Of a DNA stretch of 41,035 nucleotides, positions 1 to 8,750 are shown in pieces (the stretch's first letter is position 1; the number at the start of each line of letters is the position of its first letter). The notes under the pieces were generated by a model. The model searched no databases, was not told where the DNA came from, and was given only the letters and a program-made list of their open reading frames with translations. The DNA is from Candidatus Liminaster caballi. GTDB taxonomy: Bacteria > Bacteroidota > Bacteroidia > Bacteroidales > UBA3663. Position numbers and translations under genes: made by a program. Where the stretch lies: contig JAGHUA010000043.1 in assembly GCA_018065085.1 (NCBI GenBank), forward strand, positions 1-41,035, read 5' to 3'.

Positions 1-396
1 GGGGCTGACTGGCTTTGACAGCGAGATGGGCCTTTGTGTAAGCATGCAGTGAGACGTCACCTATCACTATAATCCACGATGGCGAAATATAATTGGCGAG
101 ACAAACTACGCTCTTGCTGCCTAATCGAAGTACAGTAGATTACTGGCTTAATCGGCCGCCCAGGCGCGGCTGACAAGACATCACCCCAAGGTCGTTGTTC
201 CGAGACTGAGGAACCGGTGGTGCAGGTAAATCGGGACTAATCAGGGTTGGCCGCGCGGCCTTGGTGAAATCTTAGCGGATACGGAGTCACTTGGTGGTCT
301 GGGTCTTGGTGCCTCCCGACAATTTAGGCCAGAATAAGCATGTAGAAAGCGCAGATGTTCCTCGTTTGGACGAGGGTTCGAACCCCTCCAGCTCCA
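1..396 (+). ncRNA. ssrA: tmRNA (transfer-messenger RNA)
   Basis: Rescues stalled ribosomes by acting first as alanyl-tRNA and then as a short mRNA that adds a degradation tag. The 5' end GGGGCTG (1-7) pairs with CAGCTCC near 389-395 to form the acceptor stem, and the T-arm GGGTTCGAACCCC lies at about 374-386. The tag reading frame starts at the resume codon GGC (95-97) and reads GETNYALAA before TAA at 122-124, so the full tag is (A)GETNYALAA. The discriminator A396 is followed by CAG, so the 3' CCA is not encoded and must be added enzymatically. The window begins exactly at the mature 5' end, so the promoter is not visible. Confidence 0.96.
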
Positions 397-459
397 CAGA
401 TGGTGAGGGTCATTTACACAAATTACCCTCCACGAAAGAGACGATTGTTATAAGAGAAA

Positions 460-486
460 GGTCCACCATACGGTGAGCCTTTTTCT
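460..486 (+). terminator. Rho-independent terminator of ssrA
   Basis: GGTCCACC (460-467) and GGTGAGCC (472-479) form a hairpin with one mismatch, followed directly by a T-run. A second hairpin without a T-run (GTGAGGGT with ACCCTCCAC, about 404-432) lies between it and the tmRNA 3' end and may be a processing structure. Confidence 0.75.
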
Positions 487-529
487 ATTGTTATCAAAGC
501 ATGGAATGTTCGCTTTCAATGATCAGCAG

Positions 530-1375
530 TTATTTTTGTAACGTTGATAAAACATCTACTATCGAAGTTTTGTTGGTCCTTGATACAGGAATCTTTTTGC
601 CAGAATAAAACATATTGAGGAAGAAACGGCCATTTGAGCCTTCCATTGATTCTACATAATCAAGGTTTACGAGAAATCCACGGTGGCATTGCACAATGAA
701 TTCGTATTCAGAGAGGTCTTCCTTCAGTTGCTTGATTGTAGTGCGGATTGAGGTATTTGTCAACTGTTCGTTGTCAATATAGCAAACGTCGGCATAGTTA
801 CCCACCGACTCCACATAGATAAAGTTATGAGGATGTATGGCAATATCCTGACCGCCATAATCAGAATGAAGGACACATTGCTTGTTTTCATCAATAATGG
901 AGTCTTCTTCATTTTGCATTGCGTGAAGTTCTTGCTGCTGTCTCAGCATCTCGTTGATGGCCTGTAATTCATTGCGTTTACGATATAGGTTTCTTATCCA
1001 GTAGCAGAGCGTCTGGAAACCAAGGATGACTATGCAAATATAGATGATTGTGGGCAGCACTTTCAGATAATATATTCTCTCGTATGCCAGCCATTGTATC
1101 AATGTAAAGATAACTATACCGAATATCCATACAATTGACATATCCCTAATGTAGCCTTTGATTGTGCCATTGTCTTTAAACAGGTTAAGGAAGACACAAA
1201 TAGCTGATGAGACAAAAGTTATCCATGCCATGTCTGCAAAGTCAAGGAATAGAGCGAACAAGCTACTATAGTTGACAATCTGCACACCGAACGGCCTCAG
1301 TATTCCAAGCACAAACACACTGCACAGTGTGAACCATGCCGTGAGTTGCAGTATTCGTTTGAGTTTATTGATCAT
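530..1375 (-). CDS. LytTR-family membrane transcription regulator (second of pair)
   Basis: 281 residues. The N-terminal half has about four hydrophobic membrane segments, then a short charged, glutamine-rich helix (about 140-160). The C-terminal ~105 residues form a LytTR DNA-binding domain, with the hallmark stretches IHPHNFIYVESVGNYADV and FIVQCHRGFLVNLDYVES. LytTR domains bind paired direct repeats about two helical turns apart. There is no receiver domain, so input is probably sensed by the membrane part. It starts 11 nt after the upstream paralogue (1387-2292) and must share its promoter. The best target in view is the divergent barrel gene at 2521. Family is secure; target and signal are inference. 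Confidence 0.9.
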   Translation of the reverse strand: MINKLKRILQLTAWFTLCSVFVLGILRPFGVQIVNYSSLFALFLDFADMAWITFVSSAICVFLNLFKDNGTIKGYIRDMSIVWIFGIVIFTLIQWLAYERIYYLKVLPTIIYICIVILGFQTLCYWIRNLYRKRNELQAINEMLRQQQELHAMQNEEDSIIDENKQCVLHSDYGGQDIAIHPHNFIYVESVGNYADVCYIDNEQLTNTSIRTTIKQLKEDLSEYEFIVQCHRGFLVNLDYVESMEGSNGRFFLNMFYSGKKIPVSRTNKTSIVDVLSTLQK

Positions 1376-1386
1376 TATTGTTTTTA

Positions 1387-2292
1387 TTATGCTTTAATCA
1401 TGACTCTTTCTTTGAACTCTTCGATGTTGCTACGTGAAACTGGAATTACCCTGTCGCAACTGAAGAGCGAAACCTTCATGCCTGCGGAATTGCCTGTTAC
1501 TTGAGTAATGAAGTGTATGTTGACAAGGAAAGCACGATGAGTGCGAACCATATAAGGGAATACCTCCAAAGCCTCTTCCATATCCCGCAGAGACGAACGA
1601 AGGCGTTTGGTGCACAAGTCTGTATCATTGAAATAGGCGATATTGAGATAGTTGGCTATGGATTCGACATAAACAATGTTCTGCGGATTCACGGTCAACG
1701 AGTCACGATTGTCGCCATGAAGAATAATTTCGTTCGCAGGATTGTCCATGGGCTGCTGCAAGCGCAAGTTTTTTTGCTCCGCTTCCAGCATCTGATTAAT
1801 TTGAAACAGCTCCTGCAATACATATCTCATCTGGCGCAGTTCGCTCAGGGCAGTCATAGCAATGGCGATAACGAATGAAGCGACGGCACAAGATGAACGA
1901 GACATCAGCATCCACTCCAGCGTAAAGTTACCCTCGCCATCATGCCAAGCATAGTCAGCATGCTCTATCCCATGCATCATGATTACATTTGCCTGTGTAA
2001 GCAACACCATCAACGCGGGTATGGAAACAGCGCCACAAAGGGCAAAATGCTGAAGTCTTGTAAGCAAGGCATCCCCATAGGAGAACGGACTTCGGAACAG
2101 GAAGGTGACGACACCTTCACCTATGGCAATCGCAAAGAATAGAACAATCGCATGCACCACCGCCACTACCATGAGCGATTCCGTGATCTTGTATTCCCCA
2201 AAGAATGCAGGTCGCAGAAAGAGCAAAGCGCAAATGTAGGTCAGGCACACAATGCCGTAGTCCTTGATTAACTGGAATGGGATTTTACTCAT
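1387..2292 (-). CDS. LytTR-family membrane transcription regulator (first of pair)
   Basis: 301 residues from the ATG at 2292. A TTG seven codons upstream lies inside the -7 promoter box and cannot be the start. Four or so membrane segments (roughly residues 10-160) are followed by a helix and a C-terminal LytTR domain containing VNPQNIVYVESIANYLNI and YMVRTHRAFLVNIHFITQ. It is clearly paralogous to the next gene (530-1375) with the same architecture, so the two may form heterodimers or answer to related signals. Its promoter (2311-2341) faces the promoter of the outer-membrane protein gene at 2521, and both carry the same TGTCCC half-site upstream, which suggests autoregulation plus control of the divergent gene. 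Confidence 0.9.
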   Translation of the reverse strand: MSKIPFQLIKDYGIVCLTYICALLFLRPAFFGEYKITESLMVVAVVHAIVLFFAIAIGEGVVTFLFRSPFSYGDALLTRLQHFALCGAVSIPALMVLLTQANVIMMHGIEHADYAWHDGEGNFTLEWMLMSRSSCAVASFVIAIAMTALSELRQMRYVLQELFQINQMLEAEQKNLRLQQPMDNPANEIILHGDNRDSLTVNPQNIVYVESIANYLNIAYFNDTDLCTKRLRSSLRDMEEALEVFPYMVRTHRAFLVNIHFITQVTGNSAGMKVSLFSCDRVIPVSRSNIEEFKERVMIKA

Positions 2293-2310
2293 TTCTTGTT
2301 TTTTTGTGTG

Positions 2311-2341
2311 CAAAGATACAACCTATCTGCTTACCATGCAA
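2311..2341 (-). promoter_or_regulatory. Bacteroidetes-type promoter of the LytTR pair
   Basis: On the minus strand TTG (2341-2339), 20 bp, then TATCTTTG (2318-2311). It places transcription start around 2304, just before the ATG at 2292. A TGTCCC half-site (2353-2348) ends 6 bp upstream of the TTG. Confidence 0.8.
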
Positions 2342-2347
2342 TAGTTA

Positions 2348-2452
2348 GGGACAAAAAACATGTTTTTGGGGATGAATGGCAAGGTTGAGAACTGAGCATT
2401 TCTTTTGTCGAAAATTGCCGTATGTCCCTCCAACGGCACAATGTGTCCCAAG
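2348..2452. promoter_or_regulatory. Mirrored direct-repeat operator, probable LytTR binding sites
   Basis: On the plus strand TGTCCC occurs at 2423-2428 and 2444-2449, 21 bp apart, with 6 bp between the second copy and the -33 TTG (2456). On the minus strand TGTCCC occurs at 2353-2348, again exactly 6 bp from its -33 TTG, and a weaker copy (CATCCC, 2374-2369) lies 21 bp further upstream. Paired direct repeats about 21-22 bp apart are typical of LytTR regulators. The palindrome AAAAACATGTTTTT sits nearby at about 2354-2367. Binding by the adjacent LytTR proteins is inference. Confidence 0.6.
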
Positions 2453-2455
2453 GTA

Positions 2456-2486
2456 TTGTAAGGATAAAAATAACGGTGTACCTTTG
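2456..2486 (+). promoter_or_regulatory. Bacteroidetes-type promoter of the barrel protein gene
   Basis: TTG (2456-2458), 20 bp, TACCTTTG (2479-2486). The ATG is 34 bp downstream. Confidence 0.8.
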
Positions 2487-2520
2487 CGCTCACAATTTCC
2501 AAATCTAATTCTAAAAACAA

Positions 2521-4662
2521 ATGAAAAGAACAGTACTATTATTGTTGGTCTATGCGCTATGGTATATTATCGCACTTGGACAAAACAAAGACGACTCAAC
2601 CGTCGTGCTCAATGAAGTAACGGTAAGAACCATCGCCCCAAAGACTAAACTCAGAGGTGACGCCATCGTAACAAAGGTGCAAGGTTCGGCACTGGAGAAA
2701 TCGGGTTCGCTGCATGAGATGCTGGGCAAGGTTCCGGGCATGATGATGCAAGGTGAGAACCTTGAGGTCATCGGCAAAGGCGCGCCTGTGTTCTATGTCA
2801 ACGGCCGCAAGTTGTATGACATCGAAGAACTGAAACGCATGCGCAGCGAAGATGTGCTTGAAGTGGAGGTGATAAACGACCCGGGTGCGCAGTATGATGC
2901 TACCGTACGTTCTGTTGTGCGGATCCGCACACGAAAACCTCAGGGCGAAGGATTCGGCTTTGATGTTATAACCGGTCACAGTCAGGACTTGCGTCAGGCA
3001 GAGTTCGCAGATCCATTTGCAACGCTCAATTTCAACTACCGACACAAAGGATTTGACGTCTTTGGCATGGTGAACAACTGGAACGTGCATACACTACAGT
3101 ATGCGACGGCAGACCAGCATATCTTTACAGTGGACAACAACACACTCAATGAAAACTGGCAGACAGGATGGGCAGACACGCGTACTTCGGGCCACGGCAT
3201 GAACTATGCCTTAGGTGCGAACTGGATGGTCTCCGAAAAGCACAGTCTTGGATTGCGCTTCCAGATCGACCAGATGCTCAGTAACGAGAGTCCGCTGTTG
3301 CTGCACGAGGATGTTTACAACAATGGAGCGTTCTATAAGGACATCGTTTCTGAGACATTCACTCGATATTCCGCACCACTGGGCTATAATCTCAACTCAT
3401 ACTACAACGGTCAATGGGGGAAGATGGGCATCGACTGGAACTTTGACTGGAACACCAAAGGAGCCACGGAGGATATGAACAGCGTGAGCGACAATATCAG
3501 TTCATTGAGTGATGCGCAGAGCCGCCTTCTTGCCACCAAGCTCGTCCTGTCTTATCCTCTATGGAAAGGCATGCTCAATGCCGGCATAGAAATGATATGG
3601 GTAAACCGCAACATCGATTATACCATCAATCAGGACTACATTGCCGACTCTCATTCAAAGACTGAAGAGGATACCTATACGGCATTTGTGGAATACATGG
3701 CAAACTTCGGCCGATATGGTGTGGCGAAACTTGGTGCTCGCTACGAATGCGTAAAGTTTGATTATGCCAACCTCAATCATTCAGATGCAAATGTCTGCGA
3801 TACGCACCACGGGCTCTATCCATCGTTGTCCTATTCCGTACAGCTTGGCACAATAGGCCTTTCGCTCAGCTACAACACCAAGACTGTTCGCCCAAACTTC
3901 TACCATCTCACGGATGCTACAACCTACGCCAGCCACTCTATACTGATGCAGGGCAATTCGCAGCTTCGCAACCAGATACAGCACGAGCTTGGACTCAATG
4001 CCCGCTGGCGATGGCTTTTGGGTGCCGTAAGCTATACTCAAAGCGAACACATGATTTCGCAATGGCAATATCCTTACATCAGCGAACAGACGCCTGCCGA
4101 GGAAGGCGTGCTGGTTTATCGACGAATCAATCTGCCCGATCCGGTGAGGACATTCATCGGCTACGTCAACGCTTCGCCCACATTCGGACCTTACACCATG
4201 AACTGGACTCTGGGCTATCAGCAGCAGTTCCTTACCCTCGAACTGAATGACCCACGTGAGGCAAGCGGCAGGCGAAGCAAGTCATATAACGACCCTTTGT
4301 TCTTCCTGAACACCAACAACACATTGCGCCTTAAGCATAACTGGCAGATGGAATGCAACCTTAATCTCAACTCTCCAGGCCACGTTCAGAACTACCGACT
4401 GATGCGTTGGAATGCAGGACTGTCGGCAACCATTCAAAAAACCTTTCTGCCAAACAATGCTCTCACACTGCGCCTTTCAGCAAACGACATTCTCTATCGC
4501 ACCGGGCAGGATCTTCTTATGGACAGCGGTGAGAGCCAGATGTATCAATGTAACCGTCATTCGTCACAGAGGATCAATCTCTCCATCCGCTATGCCTTCA
4601 ACCAGACAAAGAGCAAATACAAAGGCACTGGTGCCGGCAAGGATGCCAAGGACAGAATGTAG
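2521..4662 (+). CDS. Outer-membrane plug/beta-barrel protein (OMP_b-brl_3 type, TonB-receptor-like)
   Basis: 713 residues. A signal peptide (about 1-20) is followed by a TonB-box-like VVLNEVTV (28-35). A plug-like domain runs over about 35-140 (EKSGSLHEMLGKVPGMMM, PVFYVNGRKL, VEVINDPGAQYDA). Then comes a long beta-rich barrel of alternating aromatic strands ending in KSKYKGTGAG, a C-terminal signature common in Bacteroidetes outer-membrane barrel family 3. It lacks the N-terminal carboxypeptidase-regulatory-like domain that SusC proteins carry and has no SusD partner, so it is not a standard polysaccharide importer. Role, substrate and TonB dependence are unknown. It is divergent from two LytTR membrane regulators and has its own promoter and terminator. 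Confidence 0.85.
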   Translation: MKRTVLLLLVYALWYIIALGQNKDDSTVVLNEVTVRTIAPKTKLRGDAIVTKVQGSALEKSGSLHEMLGKVPGMMMQGENLEVIGKGAPVFYVNGRKLYDIEELKRMRSEDVLEVEVINDPGAQYDATVRSVVRIRTRKPQGEGFGFDVITGHSQDLRQAEFADPFATLNFNYRHKGFDVFGMVNNWNVHTLQYATADQHIFTVDNNTLNENWQTGWADTRTSGHGMNYALGANWMVSEKHSLGLRFQIDQMLSNESPLLLHEDVYNNGAFYKDIVSETFTRYSAPLGYNLNSYYNGQWGKMGIDWNFDWNTKGATEDMNSVSDNISSLSDAQSRLLATKLVLSYPLWKGMLNAGIEMIWVNRNIDYTINQDYIADSHSKTEEDTYTAFVEYMANFGRYGVAKLGARYECVKFDYANLNHSDANVCDTHHGLYPSLSYSVQLGTIGLSLSYNTKTVRPNFYHLTDATTYASHSILMQGNSQLRNQIQHELGLNARWRWLLGAVSYTQSEHMISQWQYPYISEQTPAEEGVLVYRRINLPDPVRTFIGYVNASPTFGPYTMNWTLGYQQQFLTLELNDPREASGRRSKSYNDPLFFLNTNNTLRLKHNWQMECNLNLNSPGHVQNYRLMRWNAGLSATIQKTFLPNNALTLRLSANDILYRTGQDLLMDSGESQMYQCNRHSSQRINLSIRYAFNQTKSKYKGTGAGKDAKDRM

Positions 4663-4703
4663 AGACAGTTGTAATTAAATAAGACTATTTGCAGACAAAA
4701 TTG

Positions 4704-4744
4704 CCACTAATCGCCGCTCACTTGCAGCGATTAGTGGTTTTCAT
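4704..4744 (+). terminator. Terminator after the barrel protein gene
   Basis: Perfect 11-bp stem CCACTAATCGC (4704-4714) / GCGATTAGTGG (4727-4737) followed by TTTTCATTT. Confidence 0.8.
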
Positions 4745-4776
4745 TTGCTAATTTCTCTTTTTTTTCGACCACTTCC

Positions 4777-4807
4777 TTTGCAATAATAAATATAATATAT
4801 ATCTTTG
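4777..4807 (+). promoter_or_regulatory. Bacteroidetes-type promoter of the C10 protease gene
   Basis: TTTG (4777-4780), 19 bp, TATCTTTG (4800-4807), 20 bp before the ATG at 4828. Confidence 0.8.
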
Positions 4808-4827
4808 CCGCGTAAAATCAAAAGTCT

Positions 4828-7800
4828 ATGAAAGATACAATATTGCAAATGATATTCAGAAAAAAAACACTGGCAATCACCATGACCTTGGCTGCCATCT
4901 CGGCTGCAACGTTTGCAAACCCTATTGACCGACAGAAGGCAGAGGCCATCGCCCTGCAGTATCAGGTGGACGGACTCACCATGAAACTCGCAAAGAGTGC
5001 CGTACGGAAAGGCGCACATAGCGCAGCCGGCAACTTGGTCGGAGGCCCGACCGACAGCACAGCAAAAGATGCCCCATACTACATATTCAGCCGAGGAGAG
5101 AACCTTGGCTATGTGATCGTGTCAGGCGACGACTGCCTGCCGGAGATCCTGGGTTACACCGAGACGGGCAACTATGACGAGTCGCAGCTTCCGCCTGCAC
5201 TCAAAGACATGCTTGCATCATGGCAGGAACTCGTAGAGAAGGCTCAGGCCACCAAGACAAACACGCCACGTCCGGCACGTCCGATGCTGAACGCTCAGGC
5301 GGAAAGCCGACAGAGCATCCAGCCTCTGACCACGTCTCACTGGCATCAGTCAGGTCCGTACAACGACCTCTGCCCAAACCGCGACGACAACGGAGCAAAG
5401 TCGATGACAGGATGCGTAGCCACAGCCATCAGCCAGATTCTCTATTACTGGCGCAAAGACCTTCCAGACACACTTCTCGCCACCACACCGACCTACGGCA
5501 TGGATGGTTACTCTCACGCATCAGTTACCCTCAGCATACCTAAGGGCACGCCAATCAAGTGGGATCTCATGCTCGATTCCTATAACGGTGCGCCAGCCGA
5601 ATACAACGAAGCAGTTGCCACCATGGTCTATGCCGTTGGCACAGCATCGCACCTCGAATATTCCATCGAGGGCGGCACAGCCACATCGGGCCACATCGAG
5701 GACATCCCGCAGGCCATAAGCACATACTTCGGCATGAACGGCGGTTGGGTGGCCTACCGCACCAACTACTCACAGGAAGCCTGGACGCAGCTGATCTACG
5801 ACGAACTTGCCAAGGGCCGTCCAGTGATGTACACCGGCGTAAATTCGTCGAGCGGAGGTCATGCCGTGTATATTGACGGCTATCAGAAGAGCAACGACCT
5901 GATGCGCTTCAACTTCGGTTGGGGCGGACAGGGCGACGGCTATTACACCACAACGCTCGAAACCGGCATGAACAACTTCAACGAGTACCAGTCGTGCCTC
6001 ATCAGCGCCTATCCTAAGAAATGGAACATCAAGGCATCGCTCAGCTGCCCGGCTCACGTCTATGCCAATATCGAATCTCCGTTCAAGGTCACCGTCGAGA
6101 ATAATTCCACACGCGAGTACTCCGGATTGTACTGTTTCCTCGCCAACAATGCCAACAAGCCGACACAGCCTTCATTGGCCAATTCGTTCGACGATGCCAC
6201 AGCCATCCCGAGAGGCAGCAAGGGTTCGCTGACACTCCGTGCCAAACCTACATCCGTCGGCACATGGTACGTCACCATCACCGACAGAAATCTCAACGTC
6301 CTCGCACAGCAGGCCATCGAGGTGGAGAAAGCCGACGCACAGCTCTCGCTCGACAGGATCGAACTGCTCGGCTCGACCGAGACGCAGGAGTCAGCAGGCA
6401 TCGCATTCACAAAGATTTATAACACAAGAGCCACCGTCAACGCCTACGTCAGCAACACAGCCGACGTTGCCTTCGCCGGCACGGCATCGCTCAATCTCTA
6501 TGCATCGTCAGACAATGGCAAGACATTCGAGAAGGTCAATTCCTATAGCAAGACAAACACCGTCATCGCCGCCCATTCGGAGGAATGCATTTCGTTCTCC
6601 GTGTCAAATCTGACCGCCGGATTGCTCTACTATGCCGAAGTGTCGCCTGAATGGGGCACGTCGCCCAACGTCACCACAATCGGCAATGCCGCCGACACAC
6701 GCAGTTATTTCACGTCAGCCGGAGCATCCGACCTCACAGCCGTATTGACCGATGGCGTACTCAGTTTCAGCGGACATTGGGATGCCACGGTTTATTCCAC
6801 TCTCGTACGACGCAGCGCCAACAAGACTGCCATCGCCTACGACCTCGCCAATGTCACCGCCACGGGCATCGTTCCTGACGTCGAATATCCATCAGCCAAT
6901 GCACTCATCTATGCCGGTGTCAACGCACAGGGCACGAACGTCATTGTCGGCAATAGAGCTGGCCGTCTGTCACTGAGCGCCGGACACGACCTTTCGCCCG
7001 ATGCCATTATCGGGATCGACGGCAATGCGCAGTTCGACATCAATCAAGAACCGGCACGCTGGTATCAGACCACCGTTCCGTTCGACTGCGATGTGCCTGA
7101 CGGCATTCTTGCACGCGAGGTTCAGAGTCACCTCTCCTCAATGTCGGGCATCAATGGCAAGACGACCAATGTGACAAAACTCCAAGGCGGCAGGAGCTAC
7201 CTTATCATGGCATCATCCACACGCCGGCAGACACTCACATCCACAACTCCTGGCAACGTGATGGTAAAATATCCTGAAACCAATCTCGATCAGGCCTTCA
7301 TCGGCGTTTTCACATCCACCGAGACGCCATCGGGCGCTAAGATCATCAAGGATAAGGATACTGACCGACAGTATTTTGTGACCGCCAATTCTGAGACGGT
7401 CGATGGAATGCGCGGCTATTTCTATGACCCTGCCATGACCTCATCGGCAACCGATTTCCGTGCCTTCTCCAGCATATTGCTCGATCCTGCCTATCTCGAC
7501 CTTGCCAAGCAGATCCAGCGCATGTATGATGCTTTGGACGAGATGGCCGGCATCGCATCCGACAAAGCCGTAGCCGAGATGACCGACAGCATTGCCAACG
7601 CCGAAAGAATCTTCTCTTCACAGAGCATTTCCGATGCCACCGCCGTCAGGAACTATGCGTCGGCACTTGAGACATGGATCTCTGATTTCGAACTTATGGC
7701 TGGCAGCAATGGCAGCATCGAACGCGACATGAGTGCACAGATCACCAATCCGTCGTTCGAGTTGAGTGGAACTACCGTTAAGGGATGGACCATCGAAACC

Positions 7801-8301
7801 GGCGGCAGCGCTACGATCCACAAGAACAGCAACCTCGCATATAGGATCGTCGGCGGCGACGGCGAAAATTTCCTTTACAGTTCCAACGGCGCCACAGTGA
7901 GCCAGACACTTTCGCTCGCTCCAGGCCGTTACCGTCTCTCTGCTTTGCTTGGCTCAGATGAAGGCAACACCATCACGCTCTTTGCCGGCGAACAGGAGAC
8001 CACCGTTCCTGCCCATGCGTTTGGCAAACACTATCTCACCGAGGCCGTCATCGACAGCATCCAGATCGATGAGACAACTTCGCTGACCATCGGCGTGAAG
8101 GCCGGCAACTGGTATAATGCCGACAACTTCCGTCTCACACTCATTGACGACCTCTCGACCGATGCCATCAGCCAGATCCCTCACGGCAGCCTTTCGTCCG
8201 ACTCTAACCAGGGCATCTACACGATTTCAGGCCTGCCTGTCAATGCAATCGCCACCCCTGGCTTATACATCATAAATGGCAAAAAAGTCATCGTAAGATA
8301 A
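4828..8301 (+). CDS. Secreted C10-family cysteine protease (streptopain-like) with long C-terminal extension
   Basis: 1157 residues. A signal peptide covers about 1-31. A Spi-type propeptide/inhibitor domain lies at about 35-130 (PYYIFSRGENLGYVIVSGDD). A peptidase C10 domain follows at about 165-390. The catalytic Cys is C196 in GCVATAISQILYYW and the His is H345 in GGHAVYIDGY, followed by FNFGWGGQGDGYY; the 149-residue Cys-His spacing matches SpeB. About 750 further residues contain Ig-like beta domains, a short helical segment (about 890-950) and a carbohydrate-binding-like beta domain. The last ~30 residues (IYTISGLPVNAI, GLYIINGKKVIVR) resemble Bacteroidetes C-terminal sorting or anchoring tails. 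It is probably exported and self-activated by propeptide removal. Substrate is unknown. Confidence 0.9.
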   Translation: MKDTILQMIFRKKTLAITMTLAAISAATFANPIDRQKAEAIALQYQVDGLTMKLAKSAVRKGAHSAAGNLVGGPTDSTAKDAPYYIFSRGENLGYVIVSGDDCLPEILGYTETGNYDESQLPPALKDMLASWQELVEKAQATKTNTPRPARPMLNAQAESRQSIQPLTTSHWHQSGPYNDLCPNRDDNGAKSMTGCVATAISQILYYWRKDLPDTLLATTPTYGMDGYSHASVTLSIPKGTPIKWDLMLDSYNGAPAEYNEAVATMVYAVGTASHLEYSIEGGTATSGHIEDIPQAISTYFGMNGGWVAYRTNYSQEAWTQLIYDELAKGRPVMYTGVNSSSGGHAVYIDGYQKSNDLMRFNFGWGGQGDGYYTTTLETGMNNFNEYQSCLISAYPKKWNIKASLSCPAHVYANIESPFKVTVENNSTREYSGLYCFLANNANKPTQPSLANSFDDATAIPRGSKGSLTLRAKPTSVGTWYVTITDRNLNVLAQQAIEVEKADAQLSLDRIELLGSTETQESAGIAFTKIYNTRATVNAYVSNTADVAFAGTASLNLYASSDNGKTFEKVNSYSKTNTVIAAHSEECISFSVSNLTAGLLYYAEVSPEWGTSPNVTTIGNAADTRSYFTSAGASDLTAVLTDGVLSFSGHWDATVYSTLVRRSANKTAIAYDLANVTATGIVPDVEYPSANALIYAGVNAQGTNVIVGNRAGRLSLSAGHDLSPDAIIGIDGNAQFDINQEPARWYQTTVPFDCDVPDGILAREVQSHLSSMSGINGKTTNVTKLQGGRSYLIMASSTRRQTLTSTTPGNVMVKYPETNLDQAFIGVFTSTETPSGAKIIKDKDTDRQYFVTANSETVDGMRGYFYDPAMTSSATDFRAFSSILLDPAYLDLAKQIQRMYDALDEMAGIASDKAVAEMTDSIANAERIFSSQSISDATAVRNYASALETWISDFELMAGSNGSIERDMSAQITNPSFELSGTTVKGWTIETGGSATIHKNSNLAYRIVGGDGENFLYSSNGATVSQTLSLAPGRYRLSALLGSDEGNTITLFAGEQETTVPAHAFGKHYLTEAVIDSIQIDETTSLTIGVKAGNWYNADNFRLTLIDDLSTDAISQIPHGSLSSDSNQGIYTISGLPVNAIATPGLYIINGKKVIVR

Positions 8302-8340
8302 CGTAAAGTCTGCAAAACTGACAAAATTGGAAGCAAAACC

Positions 8341-8750
8341 TCTTCCTGAGATTTAGGAAGACGAAAAAATATGTTCTGAGGATTTCCTAAGAGTTGGGAA
8401 GTCCTCAGAACATTGTTCTCAGCATTTCCTAAGAGTTGGGAAGTCGCCAGAACATTGTTCCCAGCATTTCCAGAAACCTGGAAGTCCAAACAAAACTTTC
8501 GCCAGCATTTCCCGAGACTTGGGAAATCCAAATGAAACTTTCGCCAGCATTTCCCAAGACTTGGGAAGTCCAAATGAAACTTTCGCCGGCATTTCCCAAG
8601 ACTTGGGAAGTCCAAATGAAACTTTCGCCAGCATTTCCTAAGACCTGGGAAGTCCAAATGAAACTTTCGCCAGCATTTCCTAAGACTTGGGAAGTCCAAA
8701 GCAAACTTTCGCCAGCATTTCCTAAGACTTGGGAAGTCCAAATGTATAGT
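8341..8750. repeat. Tandem array of ten 42-bp hairpin units
   Basis: Units start at 8341, 8383, 8425, 8467, 8508, 8550, 8592, 8634, 8676 and 8718; the period is 42 bp except unit 4, which is 41 bp. Each begins with an inverted repeat such as TTCCCAAG-A-CTTGGGAA and continues with a spacer like TCCAAATGAAACTTTCGCCA. Units 1-3 have a different spacer. The stem survives sequence change: unit 4 has TTCCAG/CTGGAA and unit 1 has CTTCCT/AGGAAG. Because 42 is 14 codons, all frames stay open over long stretches and give spurious repeat ORFs. The array lies between two convergent genes, so it may serve as a multi-hairpin terminator or mRNA 3'-end stabiliser (inference). Confidence 0.92.

Noticed and set aside
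291-476. 61-codon open frame
   Set aside because: Lies inside the tmRNA and its terminator.
2290-2313. TTG start for the first LytTR gene
   Set aside because: The TTG is within the -7 box, so it would not be transcribed in full; the ATG at 2292 is used.
8341-8750. CRISPR array
   Set aside because: Spacers are nearly identical and there are no cas genes.
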